Shown: positions 24,865 to 35,303 of the stretch, in pieces
How the letters are laid out: every line of letters begins with the position of its first letter
Numbering within the stretch: the first letter of the stretch is position 1
Origin: DASQMT01 sp963827335
Lineage (GTDB): Bacteria; Actinomycetota; Thermoleophilia; Solirubrobacterales; Solirubrobacteraceae
Direction: 5' to 3'
Assembly (NCBI GenBank): GCA_963827335.1
Contig: CAWHAP010000007.1
Location: 124,001-188,000, forward strand
Length of the DNA: 64,000 bases
Translations under genes and position numbers: made by a program
The notes under the pieces: generated by a model
Told to the model about the DNA's origin: nothing
Databases searched by the model: none
Seen by the model: only the letters and a program-made list of their open reading frames with translations

Positions 24865-27800
24865 TCAAAGGCGCGACGCGATCCTCTCCGCGACGACCGC
24901 TACGTCGTTTGAGTTTAGGCCGCCCCGGCGGTCGTCTTCCGTCGTGAACAGCGTCTCGTCACGAACGAAGCCGTGGCGCTCGTACCACTCGCGCTTCCAC
25001 TCCCATTGCTCGCGGTAGTCGGGGAGGTGCAGCCGCCCGAGATGCTCCCATACGATCCGGTCACCGGCGGCGTCGACGAACGTGAAGTCCGGCCGGATCG
25101 TCGACTCGCCGCGATCGCTCTGCAGCGGAAGTTCGTACTTGTACGCCTCCGCGAGCTTCATGTGGAACAGGGTGTCGGCGATGAAGAGCTCCGATTTGCT
25201 CCTCACCATGTGGCCCTTCGCAGTCCGATGGATGAGGTGCTTCGCGTACGGGATGCTGCTGGCCGCTCGACGGATGCCGACGGTGAACAAGCGCGTGTTG
25301 CGCTTTGTCGTGTCCGAGTTCTCCGGCTTCGAGAGGTCATAGAGGACGCTCGCGCTCTCGCCCTCGACGAGAAGCACCAGGCGGTCGCGCGAGCGGGTGA
25401 GTGCCGTGTACAGAAGTTCGCGCGAGAGGTGAGGGAGGTCGGCGGGCACGACGACGAAGACGGTTCCGAACTGGCTTCCTTGGGCCTTGTGCACGGTGAG
25501 CGCATAGGCAAGCGCCAGGGGAGACGAGCGCTCCGAAGACCCGGACCTGTACTTGAAGCGCCACAGCGGCCGGTTCGCGAACAGCACGCGGATCGTGCCG
25601 TTCTTCGCGCTGTTGACGAGGCCCACTTCGCCGTTGGCGATGTAGTGCTTCTCCTCCTCCTCCCCGTTCCACGCGCGCCGCTCCTCGTTGCGCAGCTGGA
25701 TCACCTTGTCCCGCCAGAGGATCTGTTCGTCGGCCGCGCGGGCCTGGGCACTCCGCACATCGCCGCGGAACTGGCCCTGCACCCAGCGGTTGAGCTCGTG
25801 GACCCCGTAGAGGCGCATTCGCACCGGCGAGAGAATCTGGAAGGCCTCGCTCCCGTTGGGGTGGTCGAAGGGAACCAACCCGTCATCGGTTAGCCCGAGC
25901 GCGCGGTCGAAGCCCTTGGTGTCCTTCGGTCCATCCAAGCCAAGGTGTGCCTGGAACTTCTCGACGAGGCGTGCGCGGAGTTCCTCGGCGTCCTTCCAGA
26001 ACGCGATGTCGAGGTCGTTGAAGGTGCTCCGGGCGTCGAGCGCGGCGAGGAGGTTGTCGGCGTCTGGGGCGCGCTCACCGCGGGTGAACGTCCCGGCCAG
26101 CCGAAGTGCATCCGACGGGGCGCCCGCGTGGGTGCGAAGCTCGACGTCGAGCCGAGCCAGGGCTCCCTCGCGCTGCTGTTCCTCGACGTCCTCACTCTCA
26201 GCGGCGTCCTCTAGCGTCGCGACGAAATCGGCGAACGGACGACCGATGCCGATCGGCGGGAGTTGGTTGGGGTCGCCGACGAGAACCAGCCGCTCGACAT
26301 GCCCGAGGTCGAGCGCCATGACGATCGCGTACAGGTCGTCCATGGTGAGCATCGACGACTCATCGACGACAACAGTCCTCGCCTCGCCGAACTGTCGCTC
26401 GCCGGCGAACAGTGGACGCTGGCGCGCCCCGTCGTAGCGCCGCAACCCGTGGAGCCACTGGGCGACGGTCTGGGCAGGGCTGTCGGTCGCCTGAGCCAGC
26501 CGGACGCGAGCTTTCCCGGTCGGCGCCAACAAGAGGACCCCTCCCTGCCGTATGGACTCCGCGCGAAGCAGCGCGCCGAGGACCGCGGTCTTGCCGGTGC
26601 CGGCCCGTCCAGTGAGAACAGACACTCGGCGAGTCGTCAGCTGCTCAAGTGCGGCAGCCTGTTCTTCGAGCGCCTGCGCGTGCCGTGGGTTATCCGGGTC
26701 GACGTCGCCTCCGGCTGCACGAACGGCATCGACGATGAGCGGCTTCCACACCTCGCCTGTAGATGGGACCAGCCGGCCGGCACGCGCCCACAGAACCTTC
26801 CCGAGGCGTCTCTCGCGCTCGGCGACGTCGGTCAGCTGTATCGCCGGAACTCGATCCTCGTCGGGGTCGTCGACGATGAGCTTGAAGGTGTCGATGACGC
26901 CCTGGAGCGTCGCTTGGTTGCCGCCGAACCAGTCCTCGCTGATCGTCAGGGGCCTGGCGACGTCCAGCTTGCCGACACGTTCGATCGCCTCTTCCTGGCT
27001 GAGCAAGGAGTCGCCCGTGGACGCTGCGTCACGCAGCACGGCGACAAGCCCGGCACGAATGCGTCGCGGATCCGCAGGCGAGCCGACGGTGGAAGGGGCA
27101 GGCACTGGATGTGCGACGGCGATCGTATCGTCGGGAAGGAGCCCCCGATCGACAACACCTACCGACACCGGCGAGTCGTCCGCGTCGCCGAGGTCGGTCT
27201 CGGCGATCCGGTAGGGGTTCTTGAGGATCTCTTCGTCGGAGACGCGGACGGTCGTGCCGTGCTTGCGCAGACCACGCTGGAACCAGCGCCGTGCCTGCTT
27301 CGGCGTCAGGTCGAAGCGCGACAGGAGCTTGAGGAGTTGCCGGCGCTCGCGCGGCATCCCCTGCCACGTGTCGCGCACCGCGGCGATGTCCGCCTCGTAG
27401 ACGGACTGAGGCGGTGCCGCGCGGCCACGCAAGATGTCATCGACCTCGGGCCAGGGATCGCCTCCGGCCTCGATGCGCTCTTGAGCGTGGAGTTCGAGCA
27501 CGAGCGCCGTCCCGAGTCGGAGGTCGATTGCCTCCAGCGCGGCGCCGATCCCCGGGTACGGTCCACGCAGCCGCCAGACCTCGGCGATCTTCTGGTTGAG
27601 CCAGTCCTCGCGCTTGCCCCAGGGGCCTTCGACAACACCATGACGACGGACTGCACGAACGGCCTCCAGGCACCTGACGAGCGTCGAGAGGGCAGCATCG
27701 GCACCTGCGAGCTCCGACCCGTACGAGAACGCCCGCAGATACGCCGGGTCGACCGTCACGATGACCTCGTCGAGCAGCTTGCGCCGCCGCTCGTCCTCCT

Positions 27801-28557
27801 CAGGATCGCCGGTTGGGCGCAGGTAGTCGTGGTACGGAAGCAGGAAGCCGTCGTGCCCCTTCAGCCTGATTGAGTGCTCAACAACCCGATCCCAGAGCGG
27901 ATACGACTTCAGCCGCGCGCTCTCGTACGGAATCCGGTCCCACAGCCGCCGAATGCGTCCGACCCCGGCGACGAGCCTGCTGATGTCGTCTCCAAGCGGA
28001 TGCCCCTCTTTGGTGTAGAAGAACACCAGCGACGCGGGGCCCGGGCTCTCGTCATCGTTGAGGTGGCCGAACATGTGATCGAGCAGGGCGTCCTGGCGCG
28101 CCCGCCCGAAGACCCACGCCGTCGGGAAAGGGGCCCGCTCGTCCGGCGGCAGCCCGTCAGGCACCCGCGCCTCGATCACGGGACCGTTCTCGGCGAGCAT
28201 CCAAGCGAAGGGAACCGCGAAGGTGGCGTGCGGCGGAACCACGACGTCGGTCTCCTGGAGGACACCGTGGGTCTCGGCTGCCTTCGCGTTGTCCTCGTAA
28301 GGGTGCTTGAAGCGGCGGGTCCAGGGACGGCCGCTCATGAAGCCACCTGACTCCGCAATGCACGGCGGAAGCTGACCCTGGTCCAGATCCGCCCAGTGCT
28401 CGCTCGCGAGCTTGTCTTCCTTCTTGTCGAGCCGCGCGGCACGGATCCGTTCGAGCGCCACACAGTATGGGTTCGACGACGGCTGGCGGCACACCGTCCC
28501 GTCCCACTGCGCGTCGTGCCAGGCGACGCGCATCGTCAGATGGTGAGGGATCTTCAT
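24865..28557 (-). CDS. RecD-like superfamily 1 helicase with C-terminal PD-(D/E)XK-like nuclease domain
   Basis: 1230 aa, intact. Residues 1-600: long region unlike RecD2, partly helical, no known motif seen. Residues about 640-1060: SF1B helicase core with Walker A LTGRAGTGKTAVLGALL (about 650), Walker B VVVDESSMLTMDDL (about 735), motif III VGDPNQLPPIGIGRPF (about 762), and late motifs YALTVHKAQGSQFGTVF and LLYTALTRSRDRLVLL (about 1020-1050). Residues about 1110-1230: restriction-like core, MVRSKSELFIADTLF (E), IRPDFTF (D), IVWEHLGRLHLPDY (E-x-x-G), then EWKREWYERHGF. ATG 28557 is preferred. Only gene in the left part of the island. Probably an ATP-driven nuclease for DNA processing or defence. 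Less GC-rich than neighbours, consistent with transfer. Confidence 0.85.
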   Translation of the reverse strand: MKIPHHLTMRVAWHDAQWDGTVCRQPSSNPYCVALERIRAARLDKKEDKLASEHWADLDQGQLPPCIAESGGFMSGRPWTRRFKHPYEDNAKAAETHGVLQETDVVVPPHATFAVPFAWMLAENGPVIEARVPDGLPPDERAPFPTAWVFGRARQDALLDHMFGHLNDDESPGPASLVFFYTKEGHPLGDDISRLVAGVGRIRRLWDRIPYESARLKSYPLWDRVVEHSIRLKGHDGFLLPYHDYLRPTGDPEEDERRRKLLDEVIVTVDPAYLRAFSYGSELAGADAALSTLVRCLEAVRAVRRHGVVEGPWGKREDWLNQKIAEVWRLRGPYPGIGAALEAIDLRLGTALVLELHAQERIEAGGDPWPEVDDILRGRAAPPQSVYEADIAAVRDTWQGMPRERRQLLKLLSRFDLTPKQARRWFQRGLRKHGTTVRVSDEEILKNPYRIAETDLGDADDSPVSVGVVDRGLLPDDTIAVAHPVPAPSTVGSPADPRRIRAGLVAVLRDAASTGDSLLSQEEAIERVGKLDVARPLTISEDWFGGNQATLQGVIDTFKLIVDDPDEDRVPAIQLTDVAERERRLGKVLWARAGRLVPSTGEVWKPLIVDAVRAAGGDVDPDNPRHAQALEEQAAALEQLTTRRVSVLTGRAGTGKTAVLGALLRAESIRQGGVLLLAPTGKARVRLAQATDSPAQTVAQWLHGLRRYDGARQRPLFAGERQFGEARTVVVDESSMLTMDDLYAIVMALDLGHVERLVLVGDPNQLPPIGIGRPFADFVATLEDAAESEDVEEQQREGALARLDVELRTHAGAPSDALRLAGTFTRGERAPDADNLLAALDARSTFNDLDIAFWKDAEELRARLVEKFQAHLGLDGPKDTKGFDRALGLTDDGLVPFDHPNGSEAFQILSPVRMRLYGVHELNRWVQGQFRGDVRSAQARAADEQILWRDKVIQLRNEERRAWNGEEEEKHYIANGEVGLVNSAKNGTIRVLFANRPLWRFKYRSGSSERSSPLALAYALTVHKAQGSQFGTVFVVVPADLPHLSRELLYTALTRSRDRLVLLVEGESASVLYDLSKPENSDTTKRNTRLFTVGIRRAASSIPYAKHLIHRTAKGHMVRSKSELFIADTLFHMKLAEAYKYELPLQSDRGESTIRPDFTFVDAAGDRIVWEHLGRLHLPDYREQWEWKREWYERHGFVRDETLFTTEDDRRGGLNSNDVAVVAERIASRL

Positions 28558-29660
28558 CGCTACGGCAACAGTTCTACCGGTCGAGCCGACCGGCCACTCC
28601 TGGTGGTACCCCGGTTTGCCGAAATCCGGCGCCCAATCTCAATGTCGGCAAAGCTGTCCGCGTGGGCCCGAGCGATTACGTCTTCCACGGTGCACGCGCG
28701 CACGTCGCAAGCCCTCCAGTGAAGCATTGGCATTCCGACATCGCGTCGCCGAGCTCGTCTCAGGGTGCTTTGTGAGGGTGTGGCGACGATTGCCGAGCAT
28801 CCGAACCGGACGGCGGTCGTGCACGACGTGTTCGCGCCCGCCGGTCTCGACAACGGGAGAATGCCGGCGCCGAGCGTCCAGTGCGAGGGAGGGCTGAGGC
28901 GGCGTGGCTCACCTGCTCAACAAGACTGGCGGCAATGCCCCGCCGACTTGCGTCGACGCGGTGATCGAGTGGACACGAACCGCCCTAGCGCCCTCGCGGC
29001 CGAACCGCGCCAAGCGCAAGCGGGCAACGAAACGGCCCGCGGGTGCGGGCCTTCAATACATGGCGAGACCCGGTTCGCGCCGTCTTGGCCCCGTGTTGGG
29101 CAACGAGATCACGCTCGTGGCCTAAACGATTCGTCACTAACAACGGCATTGCAGCGCAGGGGCGAGAAGTGGTGTGGGCGTGCCTATCCGCCGGTGATGG
29201 CCGCAACGCGAGACATGGCTGCAGGAGGGTTGCTGCCGGCGGGAGGCGGTGTGCGGTGAGTGGAGCGAGGCGCTCGCGATCACGGATCGTACGGCGACGC
29301 GGGCAAAGTGCGCGCGTCGCGCGTGCACTCTCGTTGGCGCGCGTGCAGCGCAAACGCTGGCAAGCGCACGGAGCGACACCCCGATGCTTGATGCGGTGAG
29401 AGTCGGCTCGGATGCAGGAGCCGCCACTCGGCATGACTACGACGAGTGCCACCGCCGGGCTCGGTGCGTGCATCGCGCTCGGCACCTGGGTAGGCGTGCT
29501 CGCGGGCAGGTGGCTCCACCGGCGCGCCGGGGCGTCTCCTCCGCGAGCGAACGTCATCGCCTGTCGTCGACGGCACTCAGGCTCGCCACGGCAGGACTCC
29601 ACGAACGGAGGGCGCCGACGTCCGCGCCCGTTACAGTCGTCGGTCCGCCCGCGATTCGAC
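28558..29660. other. Largely non-coding junction between the two parts of the island
   Basis: 1.1 kb with no convincing gene. An open minus frame at 28560-28853 (about 97 aa) has no recognisable family. The stretch contains the internal terminator/att remnant (29011-29073). The part after 29074 holds only Arg/Ala-rich frames and should include the promoter of the kinase gene at 29661. Confidence 0.5.
29011..29073 (+). repeat. Internal remnant of integrase terminator plus att edge
   Basis: Resembles 40727-40793 over about 60 bp: both read GCGCAAGCGGGCAA, then a hairpin (here GGCCCGC-GGGT-GCGGGCC, 29034-29051), then CCTTC and TGGCGAGACCCGG (29061-29073). After that the tRNA match is lost. It is the old tRNA-side edge of an earlier element, left inside when a later element inserted at the same tRNA. 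Confidence 0.75.
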
Positions 29661-32171
29661 ATGGCCACCACCTCAAACCCCGCTACGCCGAAGGTTCTCC
29701 AGGAGCCCATCTCCGTTAGCTCTGATGTGCTCGCTCGCCTCGGCGAGGAGCTCATCACGAACCACATCCAGGCACTCGCGGAGCTGATCAAGAACTCCTA
29801 CGACGCGGATGCAACGCGCGTCCGGGTGACGATTGATACCGAGCGCCTGATCGAGGACGAGGAGGGGCAAGTCCGCAAGGGCATCATCACCGTCGAGGAT
29901 GACGGCTTCGGCATGGATGAGGATGCGGTGCGCAACGGCTGGCTCCGCGTTTCGGCGAGCCGGAAGAGAGAGATGAAGGCACGGGGAGAACCACTCCCCG
30001 GCGCCGCACTCCGCTCGGAGACAAGGGCTTGGGACGCCTCGGGGCGCAACGGCTCGGCGACTATGTCCGCATCCGCACGCGCCCGGAGTCGAGTGTCGAT
30101 TCGAGCCGCGATGGCGCTCCCACGGTCGAGCACGACGTCGCCTTCGATTTTCAGGACTTCACGACCGAGCTCGACGTCAGCGGGATCCGGGTGCCGTGGA
30201 AGATCTACTCCCTGTCGAGGGATCAAGCGAGCCCGCAGCCATGGCCGGGCTCAGCGAAGACGGGAACGGTGCTGGAAGTCTCCGACCTTCGCAATGCCGA
30301 AGATTGGGCCGATCACACCGAGCTCGAGCGCGCGCTGAGTCTCCTCGTCAATCCGTTCAAAGGGCTAGAGCAATTCCGGCTCTCGGTAGAGGTCGACGGG
30401 CGCGCGCTGAAGCTCACATCGGTCGCCGAGGAGGTACGAAACGCCGCGCTGGCGCATGCGCGGCGGGACGTTCGCCGACGACGAAGACGGATCGACGGTC
30501 TCGTCAACTGCAGTGGTCCAACGTGCGCGACGCCAGGTGCGCATGGGTGGAGGATACCTCACTGCTGACGAAAGGCGAGACCACTCGAGCAGTTCATTGT
30601 CGACGAACGGGCGATGAGCACTTCTCCATTCGCCGAGGCCCGAAGGGAGGGCTATCCGGCTCCAACGGAGATCGACCTGGACGACATCGATACACTGGGC
30701 TCCAGTTGGCGCGCGAACCTGGCGACCCAGACGAGGAGACGAGACGCGCCGCGAAAGCTGGTCGACCCGGGCGATTTCGGCTATGAAGCTCGACGTCGTG
30801 AGTCGCCGTATCGGCGTCGCCGGCAGGGTGGGCTGAGGCGTCGAGCAAGCAGAAGGAGTACACGACGTGGCTCGACGAGCGTGGGGGCGTCCAACGTCGA
30901 GATCGCGACGGGTCCGGATCAATCTCGGCTCTGACTTCATGCAGCTCAGGTGAGGGTTTCTCAAGCAGCTCGAGCTACTACGGGATACGGGGCCTCAAAA
31001 CGCCATCGGGTACGTCCAAGTCTCCGCGTTGGACAATCCGGGGCTCGAGGAGACGACGGATCGAGAGGGGTTTCGCGACACGCCGGAGGTCATTACCTTC
31101 CGCCGGCTTATCAAGGAGATCCGCGATGAGATCAATGACGCGCTCGACTTGCTGGGTCGCCTCGGCCTCGAGTACGCCCGCGTGCAGCTCGCTCCAGAGG
31201 ACGAGACGGTCGACGACCTCGCGGACGATCTCGAGCAGGCCGCGGAGGACGCCGAAACATCCCGCGTCGCGCTCGTCGACGCACAGAACCATGTGTCTGC
31301 GGCGCTCGAGGCCCCCGAGCCGGACCGTGCGCCGCGGGACGAAGCGGCCCTTGCAGCGGCGGCGACTGCACTGCTGCAGGCACAGGAGGCACTGGAGCGC
31401 GTCCGCGCCGCGAGCCGCCTGGGCTCTGCCGCGCGCCATGACGTTAATGAGATGGCGTCGCGGCTCGACGAGTTCGCGCAGCTGATCGGATTGGGGCTTG
31501 TCGCGGAGACGCTCGCCCACGAGCTAGCCCACGTGAGCGCGCGTCTGCGCGCACAGGTCAGCGAGTTGCAACAACGAACGGACTTGCCGCCTTGGGCCCG
31601 GATGTATCTCCAGGAGGCGCGCTCCGCGCTGGACGCGTTGGAGGGCCAGCTGCGGCACCTCGACCCGATGTTGCGATACGCCCGCACGCGCAAGGAGGAC
31701 ATCGCCCTCGATCTCTTCGCCGACCAGATGGCGGAGTTCCACGCGCCACGACTGCGTGAGAAGCGGATCGACATCGCGGTCTCGAGCGACGGGCCCGCGA
31801 CGGTGCGCGCCAATCGCGGTCGCCTGATGCAGGTCTTCGACAACCTCATCCTCAACTCGGAGTACTGGCTGGAACAGGCATTGCGCACTCGGCGCATCGG
31901 ACGAGGCATGATCACGGTCGATGTGGAGGGGAGCACGCTCCGGATCCGTGACAACGGCCCAGGGGTCGACAAGGCGTACGAGCGCAAGGTGTTCGATGCG
32001 TTCGTGACGACGAAGTCAGATCGTGGCCGCGGCCTCGGCCTGTTTATCGCCGCGCAGCTGTTGGACCTCGAGAACGCGGTGATCCGCCTTGGGAACCATC
32101 GCAACGCGGAGGGCCGCATCGACACCTTCGAGATCGAGTTTGACGGCGACGCGGCAGGTGCCGCGGCGTGA
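29661..32171 (+). pseudogene. Dual GHKL ATPase / histidine-kinase-like protein, frameshifted in the middle
   Basis: About 830 codons as one gene. N-terminal module (29661-30150): Hsp90/MutL-type ATPase, ALAELIKNSYDADATRV (N box), ITVEDDGFGMDEDAV (G1), GDKGLGRLGAQRLG (lid). C-terminal module (31000-32171): helical region, H-box-like VAETLAHELAHVSARLRAQV, N box LMQVFDNLILNSEYWL, G1 LRIRDNGPGVD, F/G2 FVTTKSDRGRGLGLFIAAQLL. This is a histidine-kinase core fused to a second GHKL ATPase. Between about 30000 and 30985 the coding frame changes at least five times (near 30005, 30465, 30580, 30785, 30830, 30900), yet each piece is good protein. The stop overlaps the receiver gene start as GTGA. Either a recent pseudogene or a local sequence-quality problem. 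Confidence 0.75.
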
Positions 32172-33937
32172 CTGACGCGGCAGATGCCGAGCGCAGGCCG
32201 CAGGGCAAGCGCTCCCCGGAGGAGGTCGAGCGCCTCAAAGCCGAAGGAAGGCTGAAGAAGCGACGCAACATGTACGAGAACGCGAGAGCGATGACGGACC
32301 TGTTGCTGAACGAGCTCGGTGCGGTCCGGCTCATCGTGGTCGATGATGAGGCACTGTCCCCCGACCTCTACCTCTCGGCCTACCAGGCGGCGCCGGACGC
32401 GCTGGACGGACTCGGGGTCGAAACGGATTGGCGGGAAGAGCCTGATGCTTGGGCGGCCGAGGTTCGTGCAATCTGGGCCGGACTTCCGATCGAGCAGAAG
32501 CGAGCCCACCGCGATGCCGCTCGCGAAGTCGTCGACGAGCTGCCGGAGTACAACGCGGCGGCCCTCGAAACGTTGGAGTCGATGTTCGCGCACGGACGGC
32601 TTCTGCTGATCACCCCGGAGAACTGGCTGGAGCAGCGGGAGGCGTTGCTCGCAGAAGGTCCCGCGATCGTTCTCTTCGACCAGGAGCTCGGCGACTTTGG
32701 ACGTTCTGGCCTCGCGCTGCTCGACGAGTATCTCGCGGCTGCCCGCGCGGCGGGCTTAGAACTTCCACCGGCGGGCATCCTGTCGCAGAAGGTCACAGAG
32801 CAGGGAGAATTGACGTCGGCGGCCGAGAGCAGAGTACCGCCAGGTGAACTCGTGCTCATCGCCAAAGAACACCTCGCAAACGGCGAGCTTGCGAGAGCCG
32901 TCCAGCTGTTCCGGTTGACGGCGAACCTGTCCCGGCTGATGGCGGCGCGTGAGCGGATATTGGGAGGCTTGCGCCAGGATCTCGAGACCGCGCTCGAGCA
33001 GGCGCGAGAGATCAGCCCGCGCGTGCTCGAAGATCTCGTATACCGATCGTCCCGGCGAGAAGGGGCGTGGGAGGGCGAAACATTCGCCCGACTCGTCGGG
33101 CTGCTCGTCATGGACGCCGCGCGTGAGCGAGAGCTCGGTGATGCGGAGCTGCGTGACGTGGTGGCAGCAGCGAGGAGTCTCACGCGCTTCATCGACGACG
33201 CGGAGCCAAACTCGTCGAAGGAGGCCAAGCGATTTCACGCCATCGAGAACTACGTCCCGCGGGCGTGGGTCAACACACTTCAACTCCCACTTGTCAACGG
33301 CGATCTCTTTGAGTGGAGCGACGGCGGCGACGTCAAGCTGGGTGTGATGGTGTGCCAGCCCTGCGATCTCGTCCTTCGCCCAGACGGCACGCGGGAGGCA
33401 CCAGACGCTCGGCTGCTGCGAATCGAGAAAAAGGGCAAGCAGGCGAGCGAGAAGTTGCTCGAGCATCCGCTCGCAACGGCCGCAAGCAGCCCGTTGCCGG
33501 AGTACGGCGTCGTCCACTTGAAGGGCGGGTTCACGATCGATCTCGCCGTGCTCGATCTCTGCTGGATGAACGCCGACGGCGATGTGTCGATCGACGATGT
33601 GGATGCCGGCTTGGACCATGTCCCACTCACGGACGGCATGGCGCAGCGCAGGGGTCAGCTGCGGGATCAGGCGCGTCAGACGCTCGACTTCATCGGGTCA
33701 CTCGATGAAGAGCAGCGCGAGACAGCGGTCGGGTTTCAGCGCCGTGGAGAACTCCAGCTGTTGTACGACTACGGTCGGCCGCGACGTTGGGCGTACCCGA
33801 TCAAACGCATCGGGCGTTTGACCGAGCGCCACGCCGAAGCGATCCTGGTTCGCTACGCAGCCTCGCAGGCGAGAGCGGCGTTCGAGCACGACCTGTCGCA
33901 GTTCGGCGAGCCATTCAAGCTCGAGGAAGCGGAGTGA
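32168..33937 (+). CDS. Receiver-domain protein with long C-terminal effector region
   Basis: 589 aa, GTG 32168 overlapping the kinase stop. A complete two-component receiver active site can be assigned: D59-D60 in RLIVVDDEALSPDLY, phospho-acceptor D171 in AIVLFDQELGDFGRSGLALL, S206 in AGILSQKV, K233 in LVLIAKEHL. About 110 residues separate the acidic pair from the acceptor Asp instead of about 40, so the first receiver helix carries a large helical insertion (about 70-150). Residues 250-590: helical, then a beta-rich part with VMVCQPCDLVLRPDG (about 395), function unknown. No DNA-binding or output family recognised. Next to a histidine-kinase-like gene, it is most simply its phosphorelay partner. 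Intact. Confidence 0.8.
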   Translation: MTDAADAERRPQGKRSPEEVERLKAEGRLKKRRNMYENARAMTDLLLNELGAVRLIVVDDEALSPDLYLSAYQAAPDALDGLGVETDWREEPDAWAAEVRAIWAGLPIEQKRAHRDAAREVVDELPEYNAAALETLESMFAHGRLLLITPENWLEQREALLAEGPAIVLFDQELGDFGRSGLALLDEYLAAARAAGLELPPAGILSQKVTEQGELTSAAESRVPPGELVLIAKEHLANGELARAVQLFRLTANLSRLMAARERILGGLRQDLETALEQAREISPRVLEDLVYRSSRREGAWEGETFARLVGLLVMDAARERELGDAELRDVVAAARSLTRFIDDAEPNSSKEAKRFHAIENYVPRAWVNTLQLPLVNGDLFEWSDGGDVKLGVMVCQPCDLVLRPDGTREAPDARLLRIEKKGKQASEKLLEHPLATAASSPLPEYGVVHLKGGFTIDLAVLDLCWMNADGDVSIDDVDAGLDHVPLTDGMAQRRGQLRDQARQTLDFIGSLDEEQRETAVGFQRRGELQLLYDYGRPRRWAYPIKRIGRLTERHAEAILVRYAASQARAAFEHDLSQFGEPFKLEEAE

Positions 33938-33938
33938 G

Positions 33939-35303
33939 CTAACCGTCACGCTGCAAGACCAGGACCGTCTCGTAGCCGATGGTGGACGCCGAGACGTTCC
34001 GGTTGGCAATACGCTTGTTGCGCGGGATCTGTCGCTGGAGCGAGGCGATTTCGCGCACGCCTCGCGCCGCGAGGAGTTCCTTCGTTATCGCAGCGGTCGG
34101 CACATGCACGCCACGCACGGTGCGATCGCCCAGCGTGAGGATCAGATGCGCATCCGGCCGGCATGCCTGCACGATGCTCTCCCAAGCTTCGTCGTAATCG
34201 ATGAAGAACGCGCCCACGCGGTTCCATGCCTCCAATGAGCGATCGAAGAGCGCTGTCATCACACTCAGCAACGTGGTCGACCGGGCGCACACTTCCGCCA
34301 CTCGGTCGGCGTCGGACTTACCCCGGCTGCCGCCGAGCGAGGCCGTATCAAGCGACCGTGTCGACGCGACCAGGTACTCCGGGATGTCGTCGACTGCGTC
34401 GGCGATGTCGATCCAGCGAAGCGGCAGGGCCGAGGCCTGTCCGTAGGGCATCGTCGTGTGGTTATCGCCGTAGGGGGGTGATGTCAGCACCACATCCGCC
34501 GCGTGGATGTCTGGCAGTGCGCGCGCGTCGGCGAGCGCCACGTCGACCCCGGGAAGGTAGGCGCCGTGCTTCACCAGACCGGATGCGACCATCTGGTCCC
34601 GGCGCAGAGTGAGCGAGGTCATCGCACGCTGCGCTTGCTCAACGAACCGACCCTCGATGTCGATCGCGCGTGCCAGTTCACCCAGCCGACGAGTCTGCAG
34701 CTTCGGCGTGCTGATTCGAGCGTTGCTGCTGATCCGGCAGATCTCTGCGACACACGCCCACCACAGCCGGCGTAGCGTGACGTCTGACTCAGCTCGGATG
34801 GCTTCACGCAGCGCAGCGAGTTCCCGGGCGACGTCGGCCCGGAACCACCGTTCCGTGAATGGGTCGTCTGGTACCTCGACAGCTCCACGTATGTTCTGCA
34901 GGCATGAGCAGACATGTGCGAGCGAGCCGGCCATGTCGAGTTCGGCGGCCTCTGCCGTCTCGACCCGCGCGATCAGGACCGCAAGCGGATTGAGGTCGCT
35001 GCCACGGAACGCAAGTCCGCGGCGCATCGCCTCGATCATCGTGGTGCCTGAGCCGACGAACGGATCGAGCATCGTGATCGGGCCGTCGCGGTGCTCGCGC
35101 AGCACGTCGATCAGCGCGCCCTGCATCGGCGACACCATCATCGCCGGGTACTGAAACACCGGCTCCTCATCACCCCGGGCTCGCGATGCGTCGCGGAACG
35201 ACCAGTAGTCATCGTCCTCGCGCGCAGTCAGTGCCTGCCGAAACGCGCGCCGAGCTGCCGTCTCAAGCACCGCTAACTCTTCGCCGCTTGTCACATGAGT
35301 CAT
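33939..35303 (-). CDS. DNA (adenine-N6 or cytosine-N4) methyltransferase
   Basis: 454 aa from ATG 35303; earlier in-frame starts lie within the divergent regulator. SAM-binding motif I LDPFVGSGTTMIEAMRRG (about residues 79-96) with NPLAVLIARVE after it; catalytic motif IV TSPPYGDNHTT (about residue 275). Ser before PPY is common in N4-cytosine enzymes, but the motif order I then IV is that of amino-methylases with a central recognition domain. Residues about 130-260 would be the target-recognition part. No restriction nuclease is adjacent; it could protect the host from the helicase-nuclease or act as modification arm of the phosphorelay cassette. Convergent with the receiver gene (1 bp between stops). 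Intact. Confidence 0.85.
   Translation of the reverse strand: MTHVTSGEELAVLETAARRAFRQALTAREDDDYWSFRDASRARGDEEPVFQYPAMMVSPMQGALIDVLREHRDGPITMLDPFVGSGTTMIEAMRRGLAFRGSDLNPLAVLIARVETAEAAELDMAGSLAHVCSCLQNIRGAVEVPDDPFTERWFRADVARELAALREAIRAESDVTLRRLWWACVAEICRISSNARISTPKLQTRRLGELARAIDIEGRFVEQAQRAMTSLTLRRDQMVASGLVKHGAYLPGVDVALADARALPDIHAADVVLTSPPYGDNHTTMPYGQASALPLRWIDIADAVDDIPEYLVASTRSLDTASLGGSRGKSDADRVAEVCARSTTLLSVMTALFDRSLEAWNRVGAFFIDYDEAWESIVQACRPDAHLILTLGDRTVRGVHVPTAAITKELLAARGVREIASLQRQIPRNKRIANRNVSASTIGYETVLVLQRDG

Noticed and set aside
28560..28853. 97-residue minus-strand ORF upstream of the helicase-nuclease
   Set aside because: No family recognised, no clear ribosome-binding site; kept as non-coding.
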